Origin: Anaspis maculata
Taxonomy: Eukaryota > Arthropoda > Insecta > Coleoptera > Scraptiidae
Assembly: GCA_949128115.1 (NCBI GenBank)
Contig: OX421961.1
Span: forward strand, 50,578,171-50,642,170
Direction: 5' to 3'
DNA length: 64,000 nucleotides
A program made the translations under genes and the position numbers. The notes beneath the pieces are model-generated. The model ran no database searches and was not told the origin of the DNA. It saw only the letters and a program-made list of their open reading frames with translations. Shown in pieces: positions 36,273 to 47,280 of this stretch (the first letter of the stretch is position 1; each line of letters opens with the position of its first letter).

Positions 36273-36664
36273 TACATGCGGTGACTTTTGGTGCCGACTG
36301 AATAGACAACTTACGAGACCTATATTCCAAATTACCTGAGTTGACATATTAACATCCAAGCTGGAATGATTTCAGTGACATGTCGGCAGCTTTACCTTTA
36401 CAGGTTCAACTTTTGATGTTTATCAAGTGATCAACAATAAACCGTTCCACCCACGGATGTCGATACATACATAACCTGAATAGAAAACTTGTTCGATTTT
36501 GACGTAAAAAAGGTGAAGCCAGAGTTTTACGTAACTGGAGGACGATGGGTTAAAGTTATGTGGTCAAAGTCAGGACTGTCAATCTAGACATCTAGACACT
36601 CGATAATTTTATTCTAAGGTTTTTGATCGTGTCAATTTGTCTTGATTTGCATGTATCCTTAGTA

Positions 36665-36785
36665 TGGGCTGTCTGATTTTACATGATTCTAGCGAAGTGC
36701 GATTCAGGCCGTGATCGGCCGATGGCGACCAGAACCACAGCCCACTCCTCGGCCCACTCGAATCATGTAGAAATCAAACAGCCTA
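36665..36785. repeat. TA-flanked 121-bp MITE
   Basis: Ends TGGGCTGTCTGATTTTACATG and, inverted, CATGTAGAAATCAAACAGCC, with TA on both sides (36663-36664 and 36786-36787). Bases 36786-37950 carry no other supportable feature. Confidence 0.8.
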
Positions 36786-37953
36786 TATTATGTAAAGTAG
36801 ACTATCCCTCCTACTCCTTTGAATGTGTAATTTGGAGCTGAACACCCCCTGATAATTGTGGTAGTTTATTTCATTATCTTTATGATAAGGCGAGGAAAAT
36901 CCACGAAAAAAGACGCGAGGAAGGTCCTCGTGACCCAGTGACGTCATCAGATGATATCCAATTTGGTAGCATCGCGCTCAGGGTGCCATGGTTACGAATA
37001 ATTATTTGAATTTTGGTTTGAAACTTTGTAACAGACGTCAAGTAGTTAGATGTCAAACTGGAGTTTGATTTGATAGAAAAGGATAAAATAAGTAGTGACT
37101 CGACGGTTATTATTTGTTATGGACAGCGGTTTTGAGAAAGGGAACTCATAAGCAATTTGTCCGATGTTGACTACAAAACAACGTTGTGGATTCGTTCTAT
37201 TGCCGTCGATCAGTTTGAAATATTGCCAGTTTTCATAGTGAACTCCCAGCTCCCAGCTGTCGACAAGAGTTATGTTTTATCAAATTAAGTGTTGCTTCTG
37301 AAAGTATCCGAAAACAATTAGTATTTTTCAAGTAGTTACTTACTTACAACAAAATGATCTTCGCAACAGTCAAGAAGTCTCGCTTTTCGGAAATTCACAG
37401 ACTGAAACTAGCGTTGCATACTCCCAAGTTTTTTGGCACTGATACAAATAGTTCGTTGGGTGCAGATTCTTTGGCATTGGAGCAACCAGCAAAAAACATC
37501 TCTTGGCCTTAACTGGCATTACTGTTACGAAGACGGAGGCAGACCGCGAACGAGAAAAACAAATAATAGTAGGTACTTGTTTGCAGTCAGAGCTGATAGT
37601 TTGAAAACTAGTTTGGGAATTTAAAACATAAATTCTTTATTGTTCCTACCAGCTATCATAACCCAGGCAAGGTTGCCAAAAAGTGTGAATTCAGATGACG
37701 TCCGTATTATTTGTAAAAAAATTTAGGACCTTATTGTGATATTCTCAGTAAAATAAACTATCACACGCTTATTAGAGAACGTGACTGCATAAAATATTTA
37801 AATAACTAGAAATATGGAAAGGCAATGGAAGCTGATCATGTCTTCGATAGATCGGAGGTGAAGATATTAGTTTAAAACGCGACACTGGTGTTTTATGAGG
37901 TTTATTGATACCTAACAAATTCATCAGGGAGTGTTGGTAGAGTTGGCGGCACA

Positions 37954-38160
37954 CCACAGGGACCTGTGGGCGGGGCTGAACAGAAAAACAAAAATCGTTT
38001 TGGACGAGTTCGTGTGTTGAAATAGGGGAAGCAACACGGTGAGCTGGAGTGGTGGACCATTACCAGGTCACAGGCGAACCTAAAATCCCACTGCAAATCT
38101 AGGTGCAGCACTAGATGAACTCAGTTCGCGCAGTTAGGCTCCGCCCACAGGTCCCTCTGG
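37954..38160. repeat. Foldback MITE, GC-rich arms
   Basis: CAGGGACCTGTGGGCGGGGC pairs with GCTCCGCCCACAGGTCCCTC about 150 bases away. Confidence 0.75.
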
Positions 38161-38224
38161 TACTCCGAGGACTCTATCCAAAACTGCCCTGCCACATGTG
38201 GATGGACACACATGTGCAGAGATG

Positions 38225-38650
38225 CTCAACGATATTTAAAGATACAAAGGGGGCTTAACAGGGCTTGAAAGGCTTCAATATAGACTTAAAGCAGGATAGA
38301 GCTTTGAAAATCGCAAGAAGGCTTGCCTGGCCCACTAGGGTTCCAAACGACACTTGAAGACACAAGGAGGGGGCAGTAGGACTTCGACCAACACAAGAAG
38401 ACACACAGGAGCTAACTATAGAGCTTGAAAAACAAATGCAGGGTAGATACAAAGGAGCTCAGCAGGGCTACAAATGCGACATGGAGACAAGGGGGTCTAA
38501 TGGGGCTCTGAGGAACCGTCAAAGGCATGAGGGCGAAGCAAATCTCCAAAAAATTTGAAGATACTCAAGGGGTTCATCAAGATCCCAAACGATACTTGTA
38601 GAGACAGGGGGCTCAGCAAGGCTTGAAACGCTACGTTAAAACTTAGTGGG
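38225..38650. repeat. Degenerate tandem repeat, about 60 bp unit
   Basis: Recurring but diverged blocks of the form GACACTTGAAGACACAAGG followed by GGGCTCAGCAGGGCTTGAAA start near 38230, 38345, 38440-38480 and 38555-38600. Immediately upstream of the 16-base minisatellite. Confidence 0.6.
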
Positions 38651-38704
38651 AAATAGGGTTCTGAATTTCACACTCACACTGCGGGCCTCATCAGAGCTCC
38701 AAAG

Positions 38705-38955
38705 TTTCCGGCGAAGAATTGTCCGGCGAAAAATTGTCCGCGCGAAGAATTGTCGGCGAGTTGGGTGTCGGCAAGTTACCCTGTCGATGAGTTTTCCTGT
38801 CGATGAATTGTCTTGTCGGCGAGATGTCTTGTCGGTGAGTTGTCTTGTCGGTGAGTTTTCCTGTCGGTGAGTTGTCTTGTCGGCGAGTTGTCTTGTCGAT
38901 TAATTGTCTTGTCGGTGAGTTGTCTTGTCGATGAGTTGGGTGTCGATAAGTTATA
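38705..38955. repeat. 16-bp minisatellite
   Basis: About 15 copies of GTCGGTGAGTTGTCTT with variants (CGATGAGT, CGGCGAGT, TTTCCT). The period is 16, not a multiple of three, so overlapping long open frames on the minus strand (for example 38691-38981) are artefacts of the repeat. The unit also resembles a splice donor consensus (GGTGAGT), repeated many times. Confidence 0.9.
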
Positions 38956-39359
38956 CCAAACCCGAAAACGCACAGGTGCAAGTACTTTTATTTGACAATT
39001 AATGTTGATGAAGTCTTCAAAATATCCTATGCAGATCCAGTGCAGTGTGAAGTCATAAGTGCCTTCCATAGTAACTAACTGTAGCTATACTTACTCAGTA
39101 CGATGCAAATGACGATGACGTATTAGTTGGAATACAAGTTTTTTATAGTGAACGCCACTAATGCCAGTTGTTGTGTAATTTTATGATTTTTATACTTCGA
39201 TAAACGCTGGTTGCTTGTTCGTATACTCTTTACTCATTATGACTTGCTCACATAACAACATGGCGCGGCTGGCTTCGCGCTTGCGCAAATAAACAAAATT
39301 TTGGCGCGGGAACAAAATTGATAACACCAGTCACGTTGCAAATTCAGAACTGGAGCTTT

Positions 39360-39508
39360 TTGAATCAAAAATAAAATGACAAGCTGATGGAGCGCTGGGG
39401 GCTATGACTACGACTGGATGGCCACTGCCGTCTGACTCCTGTTGCAGGTGTCATCAACCGTAGCCGTAGCCCCCAGATTGTCATTTTATTTTTGCTCTTA
39501 AAAATTTC
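39360..39508. repeat. Foldback MITE (family with 42778-42995)
   Basis: CAAAAATAAAATGACAA and TTGTCATTTTATTTTTG bound a core with GGAGCGCTGGGGG and CCGTAGCCCCC. The same core and ends occur at 42778-42995. Confidence 0.75.
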
Positions 39509-40088
39509 TAGTTCCGAATTTAAAAGATGAATGGGATATAGCTATATACATACTGATGACGTCAACTAGTTTGAGGTTCCAGGCGAGGACCTCCTCGGCC
39601 CCGGCCATGCTATAATAGAGATGTGTGTCACATTACTCCAATTTTGCCTGATGTGTGAGAAGTAATTTGCCTTGTAAATTATATTCTTATTAACATTCTC
39701 TAAAGTCGGCACTTTCAGGCAACGACCAACACGACCGAACCGATGTAAGGCACACAAGCCTGCGGGACACAGCCCGACGGCAAATTGCCATCCGAAGTGT
39801 GTCATAATGTATTCCATAATTAATTCATTATCTCTCTTTATTGAAGATAAATCACATATGATTGTACAATAATGTATAGACGTAACTGTATTCGGTAGTT
39901 TTCTTGCAAAAAAAACTAGCGAACTGGTTATCCAACGCTCGTTATCGCTTCGGAAATAGGAAAACACACAGGTGGAAATGTAATATGACTTCGCTACACC
40001 AATTTGAGTCGAGCTGCATGACCTGACCCTATGCTGGATTTACCCGCAACTTCATTAACGACTCGCTGTTGCGTCGTAATTTGCCTGA

Positions 40089-40553
40089 ATGTTGGAGGGT
40101 TGGAGTGGAACGTGGGCAGAAGACAAATTTGTAATTATATTTTCTATTTGCGGCTCGCTTCGCTTTGGCGTGTGCCTTGCCCGATATCATTTGGCTTCTG
40201 TGATAAACAATATCAATATATTTCATGCTTCAGTGGTGGATTTCCTGGAAATTAAAATTATGCAAGTTAAATTATTGATTATGATGCCATCTGAACTAGA
40301 TGTATCAAAAATAGACAACTTTCACGTTATACAAAAAATGCCACTCTTGCAGAAGCCCCGTCCCGAAGAAGTCGAACCACGTGTAAAAAATGAATGGGTA
40401 GGTTGCAGGTTTGAAGAACTTGGAGACGAGTCAAGTTTTCTTGTTGATTTTCTTTCAACAGTGTGGAAGTTGTGTGAAGGGGTGGAAAATAATTTTCATG
40501 TCAAAATTCATAATTTAAATCACAGAAGCCATCCGCATGGCTTTTGGGAGTAA
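40089..40553 (+). other. Unrecognised ORF, 154 aa
   Basis: The second half (from about 40290) has a plausible protein-like composition, with a charged stretch (PRPEEVEPRVKNEW) and a hydrophobic/acidic segment, and ends at the border of repeat family A. No domain, signal peptide or splice partner is evident. It may be a relic of a transposon or chance. Bases 39510-40088 show nothing else. Confidence 0.15.
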
Positions 40554-40919
40554 TCTCGAATTTTATGATGGTAGATAGGGGTTGGGGGTGGAGGAGGGGG
40601 TTGATATTTTTCTGCCAAATAAATACATCTAGCATGAAACTTAACTTAAAGAGAAATCAAATGAATATCTATTATTAACGTCATAATATCATTTTGAAGC
40701 CGTCAAAACCTCCAACTTGAACCCCCTGTGGGTGAAAAACTGTCGATTATTTGAGTTAGGGGTTCACGGTATTTGATTAGTATCTCTTGAGCTCCAACAT
40801 ATAAAAAATTCAGAGAATTTAACCGGGAGCCATTTTCCATAAGAATCGTGCGGGGTCCTTTAATATTTTTGACCTCTCAATTCTCTTCAATGCAGTCAAC
40901 GTCATCCTGCATAGCATTG

Positions 40920-42130
40920 GAAGAGAAAATCTTCCATTTTCACCTACAAAGAATTAATAAGGAGATGTGCAACACGTTGTTTCCCACAAATTCGTATTCT
41001 CTGAATTCGTTTGTGGAGTCAAAATTTTGATGGTGTATCTTCTTGAAGAGGGGCATTCCAAAGAGTAAGCTATTTTCAACACTAAGTTCAAACAGAATTT
41101 TTTCAATGTTCTGAATCGAAATTACTGAATTCCTTCCAGCAATGCATACCCTGAACCCTACTTTTGAAGTACCGCGTGCGATTGAACGTGGAGTAAGTCC
41201 TGTAACACTATCAGAATTTTTCTTCTGTGATGCTACTATCCACTCTCGACCAGGGCAATTAGGTTCCTACACAGCATGCGCAGAGTGTATACACGATGTA
41301 TACGATAGTATTTACTGTTTTTTCAAAATTACGTGTGAGTTAATGCACCACGAATTTATTCTTGCGGGTTCGATTTGCTTTATATTCAGTAAATCAATGC
41401 TGTAATCGAACGTCCGTTGTTTTTTTGCATTCATTTCTTCTTGTAGGCTTGATGACCTAAATGTACCTATTTAAGGTCAGCTATCTTCATGTTTGAAAAC
41501 TGTTAACTAATCGAAGAGTACATAAATAATTATATCGATTGTTTCAATCGGCTGGGGGCTCGAGAAACGGAGCCCATATCTGCAGCATAGAGCGGGAGCC
41601 ACGTCTCGCGTTGCCATGGTTACGGCACATGTTTTGCGCGGGTGCACCCCGGCATAACCGTATCGGCGGTGGGCGCCGAATGCGGAGCCCAAGACGAACT
41701 TCTTCGACCGTGCGATCGCTCAGAATTATTTTGTTAAAATATTAATTGACTAATGACTGAACGTTTTTGCACTAAACCAAATATTTGGAATAAGTATAAT
41801 TAATAAAATTCATTCCATGACTTCCTACCGATAAAAATCTCTTGCCGCCTTTAGCGTTGGGGGGGCGCCGCCCTTGAGCCCTCCCTCACCAGCGGCCACT
41901 GCAGGGTATGCATTGCTGGAAGGAATTCAGTAATTTCGATTCAGAACATTGAAAAAATTCTGTTTGAACTTAGTTTTGAAAATAGCTTACTCTTTGGAAT
42001 GCCTCTCTTCAAGAAGGTACACCAACAAAATTTTGACTCCACAAACGAATTCAGAGGATACGAATTTGTGGGGAACAACGTGTTGCAGATCTTCTTATAA
42101 ATTCTTTGTAAGTGAAAATGAAATAAAACC
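40920..42130. repeat. Foldback with 225-bp arms and 750-bp loop
   Basis: 40925-41155 and 41905-42125 are inverted copies sharing TGCAACACGTTGT, AATTCGTTTGTGGAGTCAAA and GGAAGGAATTCAGTAATTTC. Flanks 40560-40925 and 42430-42625 carry repeat family A. The loop contains a GC-rich stretch near 41560-41720 and no recognisable gene. Confidence 0.8.
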
Positions 42131-42777
42131 AATTTGTGTGTTCTGCTGAAGAACTTATTTTATTTCATCATGAAAAATTTCCGGGACAAGGCGATAAACG
42201 TCGTCAATTTTTACGATATATCGATGAGTTTCCTTTTTAATTGATAAAACGAACTGATAAGCGATTTGGTGGGAGCCCTAACACCTTAAACTTTCAGGAG
42301 CCCCCCGAGCCCCCTTCCGGTGTAAATTTGGCGTGGCTCCACCTCTTATCTAAAAGAGGTGCTCATTCTGAGTATGTGTACCGAATTTCATGCTTTCATC
42401 ACCATTTGCAAGGTTCATTTACCTAGTGCCCCCACTAGTAGTGTCATTTGAGATTTCAAAGTTGGGGTGAGTGGGGGCGAGGGAACTGAAGATAGAAATT
42501 TGCCACTGTATGTTTCAGATGTCCCCCTCGATATAAAAATCGACCTGTTTTTGCTCGAAGACATTTTCGCTAGGAATCTGGAGTTATTGCAGGTGGATAG
42601 TTTTCAAATGATCACCCGGTATACCTATAATAGGTACTTACATTCGATATAATAATAATAAATGTGATCTACAGGGCGATCCCGAAATGACGCACCATAA
42701 CATGCACTAAGATAATGGGATATTTTATGACGCCCACCAAAAATGTAAAAAAGTCCACTTCAATTTTCGAAGTTATG

Positions 42778-42995
42778 TTTATCCCATACACCTTCTATTT
42801 TCATTAGAATTACTTTTTGGAGCAAAAATAAAGTGACAAGCTGGAGCGCTGGGAGAATACGGCCGATGGCCGCTGATAGTTTCCCTCCAAAACTTTGCGG
42901 GTGTCATCAGCCGTAGTCGTTGCCCCCCAGCTTGTCACTCTATTTTTGCTCCAAAAAGTTATTTTACTGAAAATAGAAAGTGTATGGGATATAGG
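42778..42995. repeat. Foldback MITE, second copy of the 39360 family
   Basis: Outer arms TATCCCATACACCTTCTATT / inverse and inner arms GGAGCAAAAATAAAGTGACAA / inverse, with a GAGCGCTGGG core. Bases 42996-44000 carry no other feature. Confidence 0.8.
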
Positions 42996-44001
42996 GTCAA
43001 CGGGTGGTCCTTCAAACTCTTCCACTTTCGTTATACTTCAATGGATCTTAGTGAACTGTTGGTGGCGGAATTACAAGAAATAAGAATATTGCATACATGA
43101 CCCATGTACAGTAAGGGGCTGCAGGGATATAATAGCGGGGCAAGAGCTCAAAAGATGAAGGCAATGGGTACCAGAGGCCTCAGTGAGTTTTCTACGTGTC
43201 ACTAAGAATATTCTCAAGTAAGAACATTTGCTCAAAAGAACAGTAGTGAAATCATTATCTCACCAGATGAAGAGGTTACAAAGACCGTGGAAATGTTTTT
43301 CGAATAACTTACAACCAATTGACCTCTTTTTATGATGAGAAAAATTCATTTCCTTCAGTCTTGAATCATCTTTGATGATTTTGTGGTCTTTTTGCAAGTC
43401 TTCGAACGAAGAGCTCTCCTTTCACAGTAAGTGATAGTATCGGCTACAATTCATTACAAAACAACTGCAGGAAGTTTGGATCAATCATTTCGAATCTTTT
43501 AAAGCGTGTTTTAGCCTCTGACGGTCATAGGGGAATCTCAACAGTTCAGCAGTAAATCTTGCGAAGTCGATTTTGGTACATGGGTACATCAAAGTCATAT
43601 AACTTTGTAATTGTGATGCAGAAATTCAGAAATGGAAGAGTTTGAGGACTTTAGAATACCGCTCCTGCTTGCTTCATGTAACATTTTGAGAAAATCTGCT
43701 TATCGGTTTTTTCATGAAAACCTCCTCCACGGAAAGCTCCAAAAAAGTGTTCCCTTAATTTTGTGCGTTAGTTTATTTTTATATGAATCCTCATGTGATT
43801 CACAATATTTGTTTTCGTAATTTGCAATTTTTGTAACCGGTACTTATCCATCTTTCCCTTTTGTTACTCAGTTGTGACATTTGCTGGAGACTCCGACTCG
43901 AGGATAAGACACAAACCCGTACAACTGTCGGAGGAGCCGTTTGGAATCCTGTCGGATTCATAATCATAAGCGAAGCTGACGAGCTTTTAGAGCTCTCCCA
44001 A

Positions 44002-44112
44002 TAAGGCTACTGGACTCTTACTTTTTATTCTCAAAATGCGTTAACTGATGTGTACTTGATAGCCCGATCGTGGTAAATTCTCAAAATGGCACCAGTATCC
44101 AGTAGCCTATTA
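44002..44112. repeat. Foldback MITE downstream of kinase gene
   Basis: AAGGCTACTGGACTCTTAC at the left and TATCCAGTAGCCT at the right are inverted; both flank a CTCAAAATG block. Bases 44113-44887 have no supportable feature. Confidence 0.6.
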
Positions 44113-44887
44113 AGTAGACAAAACTTGGAGATGTTGTACATATTTGTTGGGCAAAATTGTTTATAGCTGACCGATCACCCTCAAATAGTGTCCTGTCGAA
44201 ATAGATAAGATTCGATTAGCGAAAAACGAACTCCATATTCCATTTAGAACCGTATGGAAGATGTGGGAGATTTATCTATCGAGAAAAATATACTTAACGA
44301 AAAATAAAAAATAAAAAAATCGGACACAAATAACTTCCGCTATGCTAAGGCTTAATGAAGTCAACATTATTTGAGCCTAATTATTGCAAGACCAAGAATA
44401 GTTATGCCTTTGTTTATTATTTGGCATGAATACTCAGAAAACAAAAACGTCTAGTTCTCAATCATCCCCGAAAACTACGCTCTCAAGAAAGCTCCACGGT
44501 CGTTTCAAGAATTGAGGCTTCAATTCAAACAATAGAGATTTTGGTACCTAGTAAAAGTAGATATTTGCGTATGCAAATTAACTTTGGCTTTACGATCCAA
44601 ACTAAATCCATAACAGGCAGTGTCAAAGTATTATAAGCGTTTAGCTTTGTGTACGTAGACCGAACGCAAATTAATTAACACCTTTGTAGTCCATTTAGTA
44701 GTTTCCTCTAAAGGCTAAATAGGCCAACTATACGTACTTTCAACAAAGCCATCTTTGTGGTCTCGTATCGCTCAGTATAGCAACAATGATTTACATCCGG
44801 CCAAAGTTTCAGTAACATTCTACTACGTACGAGTATCTACAAACTTGCATTGTGATTTTCAATAAAAAAAATACGTTCAGAGATAAG

Positions 44888-44893
44888 TTTATT
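44888..44893 (-). terminator. Candidate polyadenylation signal of the NEK-like kinase
   Basis: AATAAA on the minus strand, about 126 bases after the TGA at 45019-45021. Confidence 0.5.
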
Positions 44894-45018
44894 CAGAGTC
44901 ATAAAAACGTTAAAATAATGACGCGCACAGCGCTATCAATCAGTAATATTACACAAAAACACTTGGAGATCAATAAAAAAGAGTTCCAATCTCGGGGTAA
45001 GGAACAGCAAAAAAAAAT

Positions 45019-45234
45019 TCATTCATCAGATTTGGGGATACAGCCCAAGTTCGTTCCTAAAATGTGTAAGCTGGGAAAAACATCCGGCAAGCACATTAAT
45101 TTTAACGTATCAGGTCTGTCCTCAGGATCGATTTGTAACATCAATTCGATAAGTTGTTGGATTTGAATCCCGTACAATTCCACATTTACCCTTTTTCTTC
45201 TACCTGCCGCTATGGACAAGACGACATTAGAAAG
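45019..45234 (-). CDS. Kinase exon 5 (C-lobe end and stop)
   Basis: The acceptor TTCTGTTACAG precedes the exon. Phase 0 in; it encodes the QIDPEDRPD segment with the conserved Arg and a short tail to TGA. Confidence 0.9.
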   Translation of the reverse strand, partial: LSNVVLSIAAGRRKRVNVELYGIQIQQLIELMLQIDPEDRPDTLKLMCLPDVFPSLHILGTNLGCIPKSDE

Positions 45235-46080
45235 CTGTAACAGAATTGATCACAATATGAAACATTACTCGCTCCACACTTACAGTTCCCTCAAACATTT
45301 TTTCCATTGCACAAAGTTCGTACAAAACGCAACCCAGAGACCAAATATCAGATTTGATGCCGTACGGTTTGCCATCACACAGTTCTGGTGCCACATAATT
45401 ACAAGTCCCTATGAGAGTATGAGCATTTTTATTGCTGAAAAAAATAAATGTTAATTCGTAAACATTCCACTTTGTGTCTTTTTCAAATCATATACCTACT
45501 TTAGTAAAGTTTTAGAAATGCCAAAGTCGCCGATTTTAACTACGTCGCCCATTAAGCCCGTCAGGAATATATTCTCGCATTTTAAGTCCCTGTGTATCAC
45601 TTTTTTTGAGTGAATGTGGTTCAAGCCCATCAGTATTTGACAAAACAGGTTCATTACCATCTAAAAATTTTCATTGTGTTAGGCAATTGCCGTTTTGTTT
45701 TACGGAACACATATGTATCATTTATACCTGCGGGGGAAAACTGTTTGGTTTGTTTTTAGCGATTAGGTCAAACAGAGTGCCTTTGTTGGCGTATTCCATG
45801 ACGATGTAGAGGGTGCCGTTTTTGGTATAACTGTCATAAAATTGGATGATGTTGGGGTGACCTAACGACTTCAATATAGAAACCTCGTTCTTCGCAATGT
45901 TCAGGTCGTTTACGTCCAAATTGATGCGTTTGACTACAATTTTGTGCTGATTATGTTTTCGCTCGCAGAGATGTACAGTTCTAAGGGAAAAAACGATAAG
46001 CTCTTCTGGAAAACCTACTTCACTCATACTTACCCAAAAGTTCCTCTTCCTAACAATTGCAAAGGGTTGTAAAGGTCCAT
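45019..46080 (-). CDS. NEK8/NEK9-type Ser/Thr protein kinase, complete, 5 exons
   Basis: Minus-strand joins 46080-46034, 45980-45728, 45660-45500, 45434-45284, 45234-45019 give 275 residues with consistent phases (2,0,2,0). Seen: a Gly-rich loop GRGTFG at about residues 11-16, catalytic Lys33 in IVVKR, Glu48 in helix C, HRDLK at 123-127, DFG at 145-147, APE at 169-171, SDIWSLG near 182-188 and the subdomain XI Arg244. The ATG at 46080-46078 has A at -3. The VVLSI and LGTNLGCIP segments near the C-terminus resemble NEK8/NEK9 family kinases. Family knowledge: NEK8 acts at cilia and NEK9 at mitotic spindles. The protein stops right after the kinase domain, without the RCC1 repeats usual for NEK8/9; downstream RCC1 exons are not visible in the 45 kb reachable on this strand. 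Confidence 0.92.
45284..45434 (-). CDS. Kinase exon 4 (activation segment, APE)
   Basis: The acceptor TTTTTTTCAG precedes the exon; donor GTAAGT. It encodes the activation-loop end GTCNYVAPE and [13 protein letters not shown]. The Thr in GTCNY is the usual P+1-loop residue. Confidence 0.93.
45500..45660 (-). CDS. Kinase exon 3 (HRDLK and DFG)
   Basis: The acceptor ATTTTTAG precedes the exon; donor GTAGGT. It encodes the catalytic loop [10 protein letters not shown] and the KIGDFGIS segment. Confidence 0.93.
45728..45980 (-). CDS. Kinase exon 2 (catalytic Lys, helix C, hinge)
   Basis: The acceptor TTTTTTCCCTTAG precedes the exon and the donor is CAG before GTATAA. It encodes IVVKR, the [15 protein letters not shown] segment and the hinge LYIVMEY. 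Confidence 0.93.
46034..46080 (-). CDS. Kinase exon 1 (start codon, Gly-rich loop)
   Basis: 47 bases, ATG through GRGTFG, then donor GTAAGT. The intron to exon 2 is only 53 bases. Upstream minus-strand DNA (46081-46375) should hold the promoter; no clear TATA or initiator is recognised. Confidence 0.9.
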
Positions 46081-46376
46081 GATGATGTGGATTTTAGTGG
46101 ATAAGGTTACACGTGTCAGTTTTCATTGAGAGGTAGGTATACAATGTGTTATCATGAAAGTTTTTGTGTTCTTGCTTTGAAAAAACTATATCAATTTGCA
46201 GTAAAAAAGCGACGTATATTTGTGTATTTTCACATTTCTGGTACAATAATAATTATGATATATAAATATTATGATACTTTGATAAAATTATCAGCTCAGT
46301 TGTCCACCTGTGATATACCTGTCCCACCATCTATTCATCCGATCAGAAATATTAAGTAGGGGATTCATCTCTCTAC

Positions 46377-47280
46377 AGGTATTTTTTTAGTAATGTCACT
46401 GTATTAGTAGCTTGTGACAGACAAAGTACGCGACCGATCAACAGGAGCATGGTAGCATCTTATAGTTTACAGTTACAAGTTTTGTTTGACACTACAACCA
46501 TGGTTGGCAGTGATCAACTTCGCGTACACGGTACCACAAAGCCTGAAAGTTGCAAATTTTAAAAAAAATTTCTTTATTTCAAAACTCGAAGTCCTCCCCT
46601 ATTCCTATATCAATTCAGTTGAAACTTACTATAAATTGAAGCCTAAAATTTCAGTTAAAGTGGGGTGAAGATTGTTTTTGTCCAATTTCAGGGCGACGCC
46701 GACGGCCACTATTTCCCAAAAACTCTCCAATCAGAAATAGAATGATCGATGGGTGTCACAGAATCTCGGGACGTAATAGACCATTTCCACTGACGTCACG
46801 CAGCTCCGGTATGAACAGCTGATTCGGGGAAACGTCAGTCAGATTTGCGTTTTCTGTCACGGGGCACGTGGGCTACGTCAGTCATGTGCGTCAGTCATGT
46901 GCGTCAGTCAGATTGGTAATGTCAATCTGTCAGTCGGTGTGTAAAAGTCATTGGTGTCACAAAGTTTTGACAAACTGGCACGTATAGTTGACATCGTGTT
47001 TGACGTTGCCCCGAATCAGCCGTTCGACACGTGCGTGTGACGTCATGAGGAAATGGTCTATTTCAGTGCGGATATTTCTTATTCTCTCCTTGAGATAATC
47101 AATGTCCCTGGTTATGTCTTTGAATACTCGGTCTTTGGAAATCCCTACAAGAAAGCGACTTTTCAACACTGTTCCCTGCTATGGCCAAGCACAACTTTTT
47201 ATTCTGTCGCACCTTGCAGACAAAGTTGATAACTGACAGCTATAGTTTGAAGTCAAACAAAACTTGACACTGTAAGCTAA
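46377..47280. repeat. Second copy of the CAGGGTCTTTTTTTA foldback, right end lost
   Basis: Left arm 46377-46774 matches the inverse of 35610-35849 and part of 33900-34050. Right arm 47063-47280 matches the inverse of about 33660-33900. The centre is occupied by the MITE at 46775-47062 and the right terminus is replaced by the CCGGGTG-family element at 47281. Confidence 0.75.
46775..47062. repeat. MITE nested in the foldback copy, about 288 bp
   Basis: The ends AATAGACCATTTCC and GGAAATGGTCTATT, with inner GACGTCA / TGACGTC and GCTGATTCGGGG / CCCCGAATCAGC pairs. The related sequence at about 33895 lacks it. It contains a short tandem GTCAGTCATGTGC run at 46878-46912. Confidence 0.75.

Noticed and set aside
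38225..38955. CRISPR-like array
   Set aside because: Tandem units without unique spacers, in a eukaryotic context.
38691..39069. Coding of RQDNSPTRQL-type repeats on the minus strand
   Set aside because: The repeat period is 16 bases, so all frames stay open by composition; not a protein-coding repeat.
44852..45454. Plus-strand ORFs over the kinase region
   Set aside because: Antisense shadows of kinase exons and 3' UTR.
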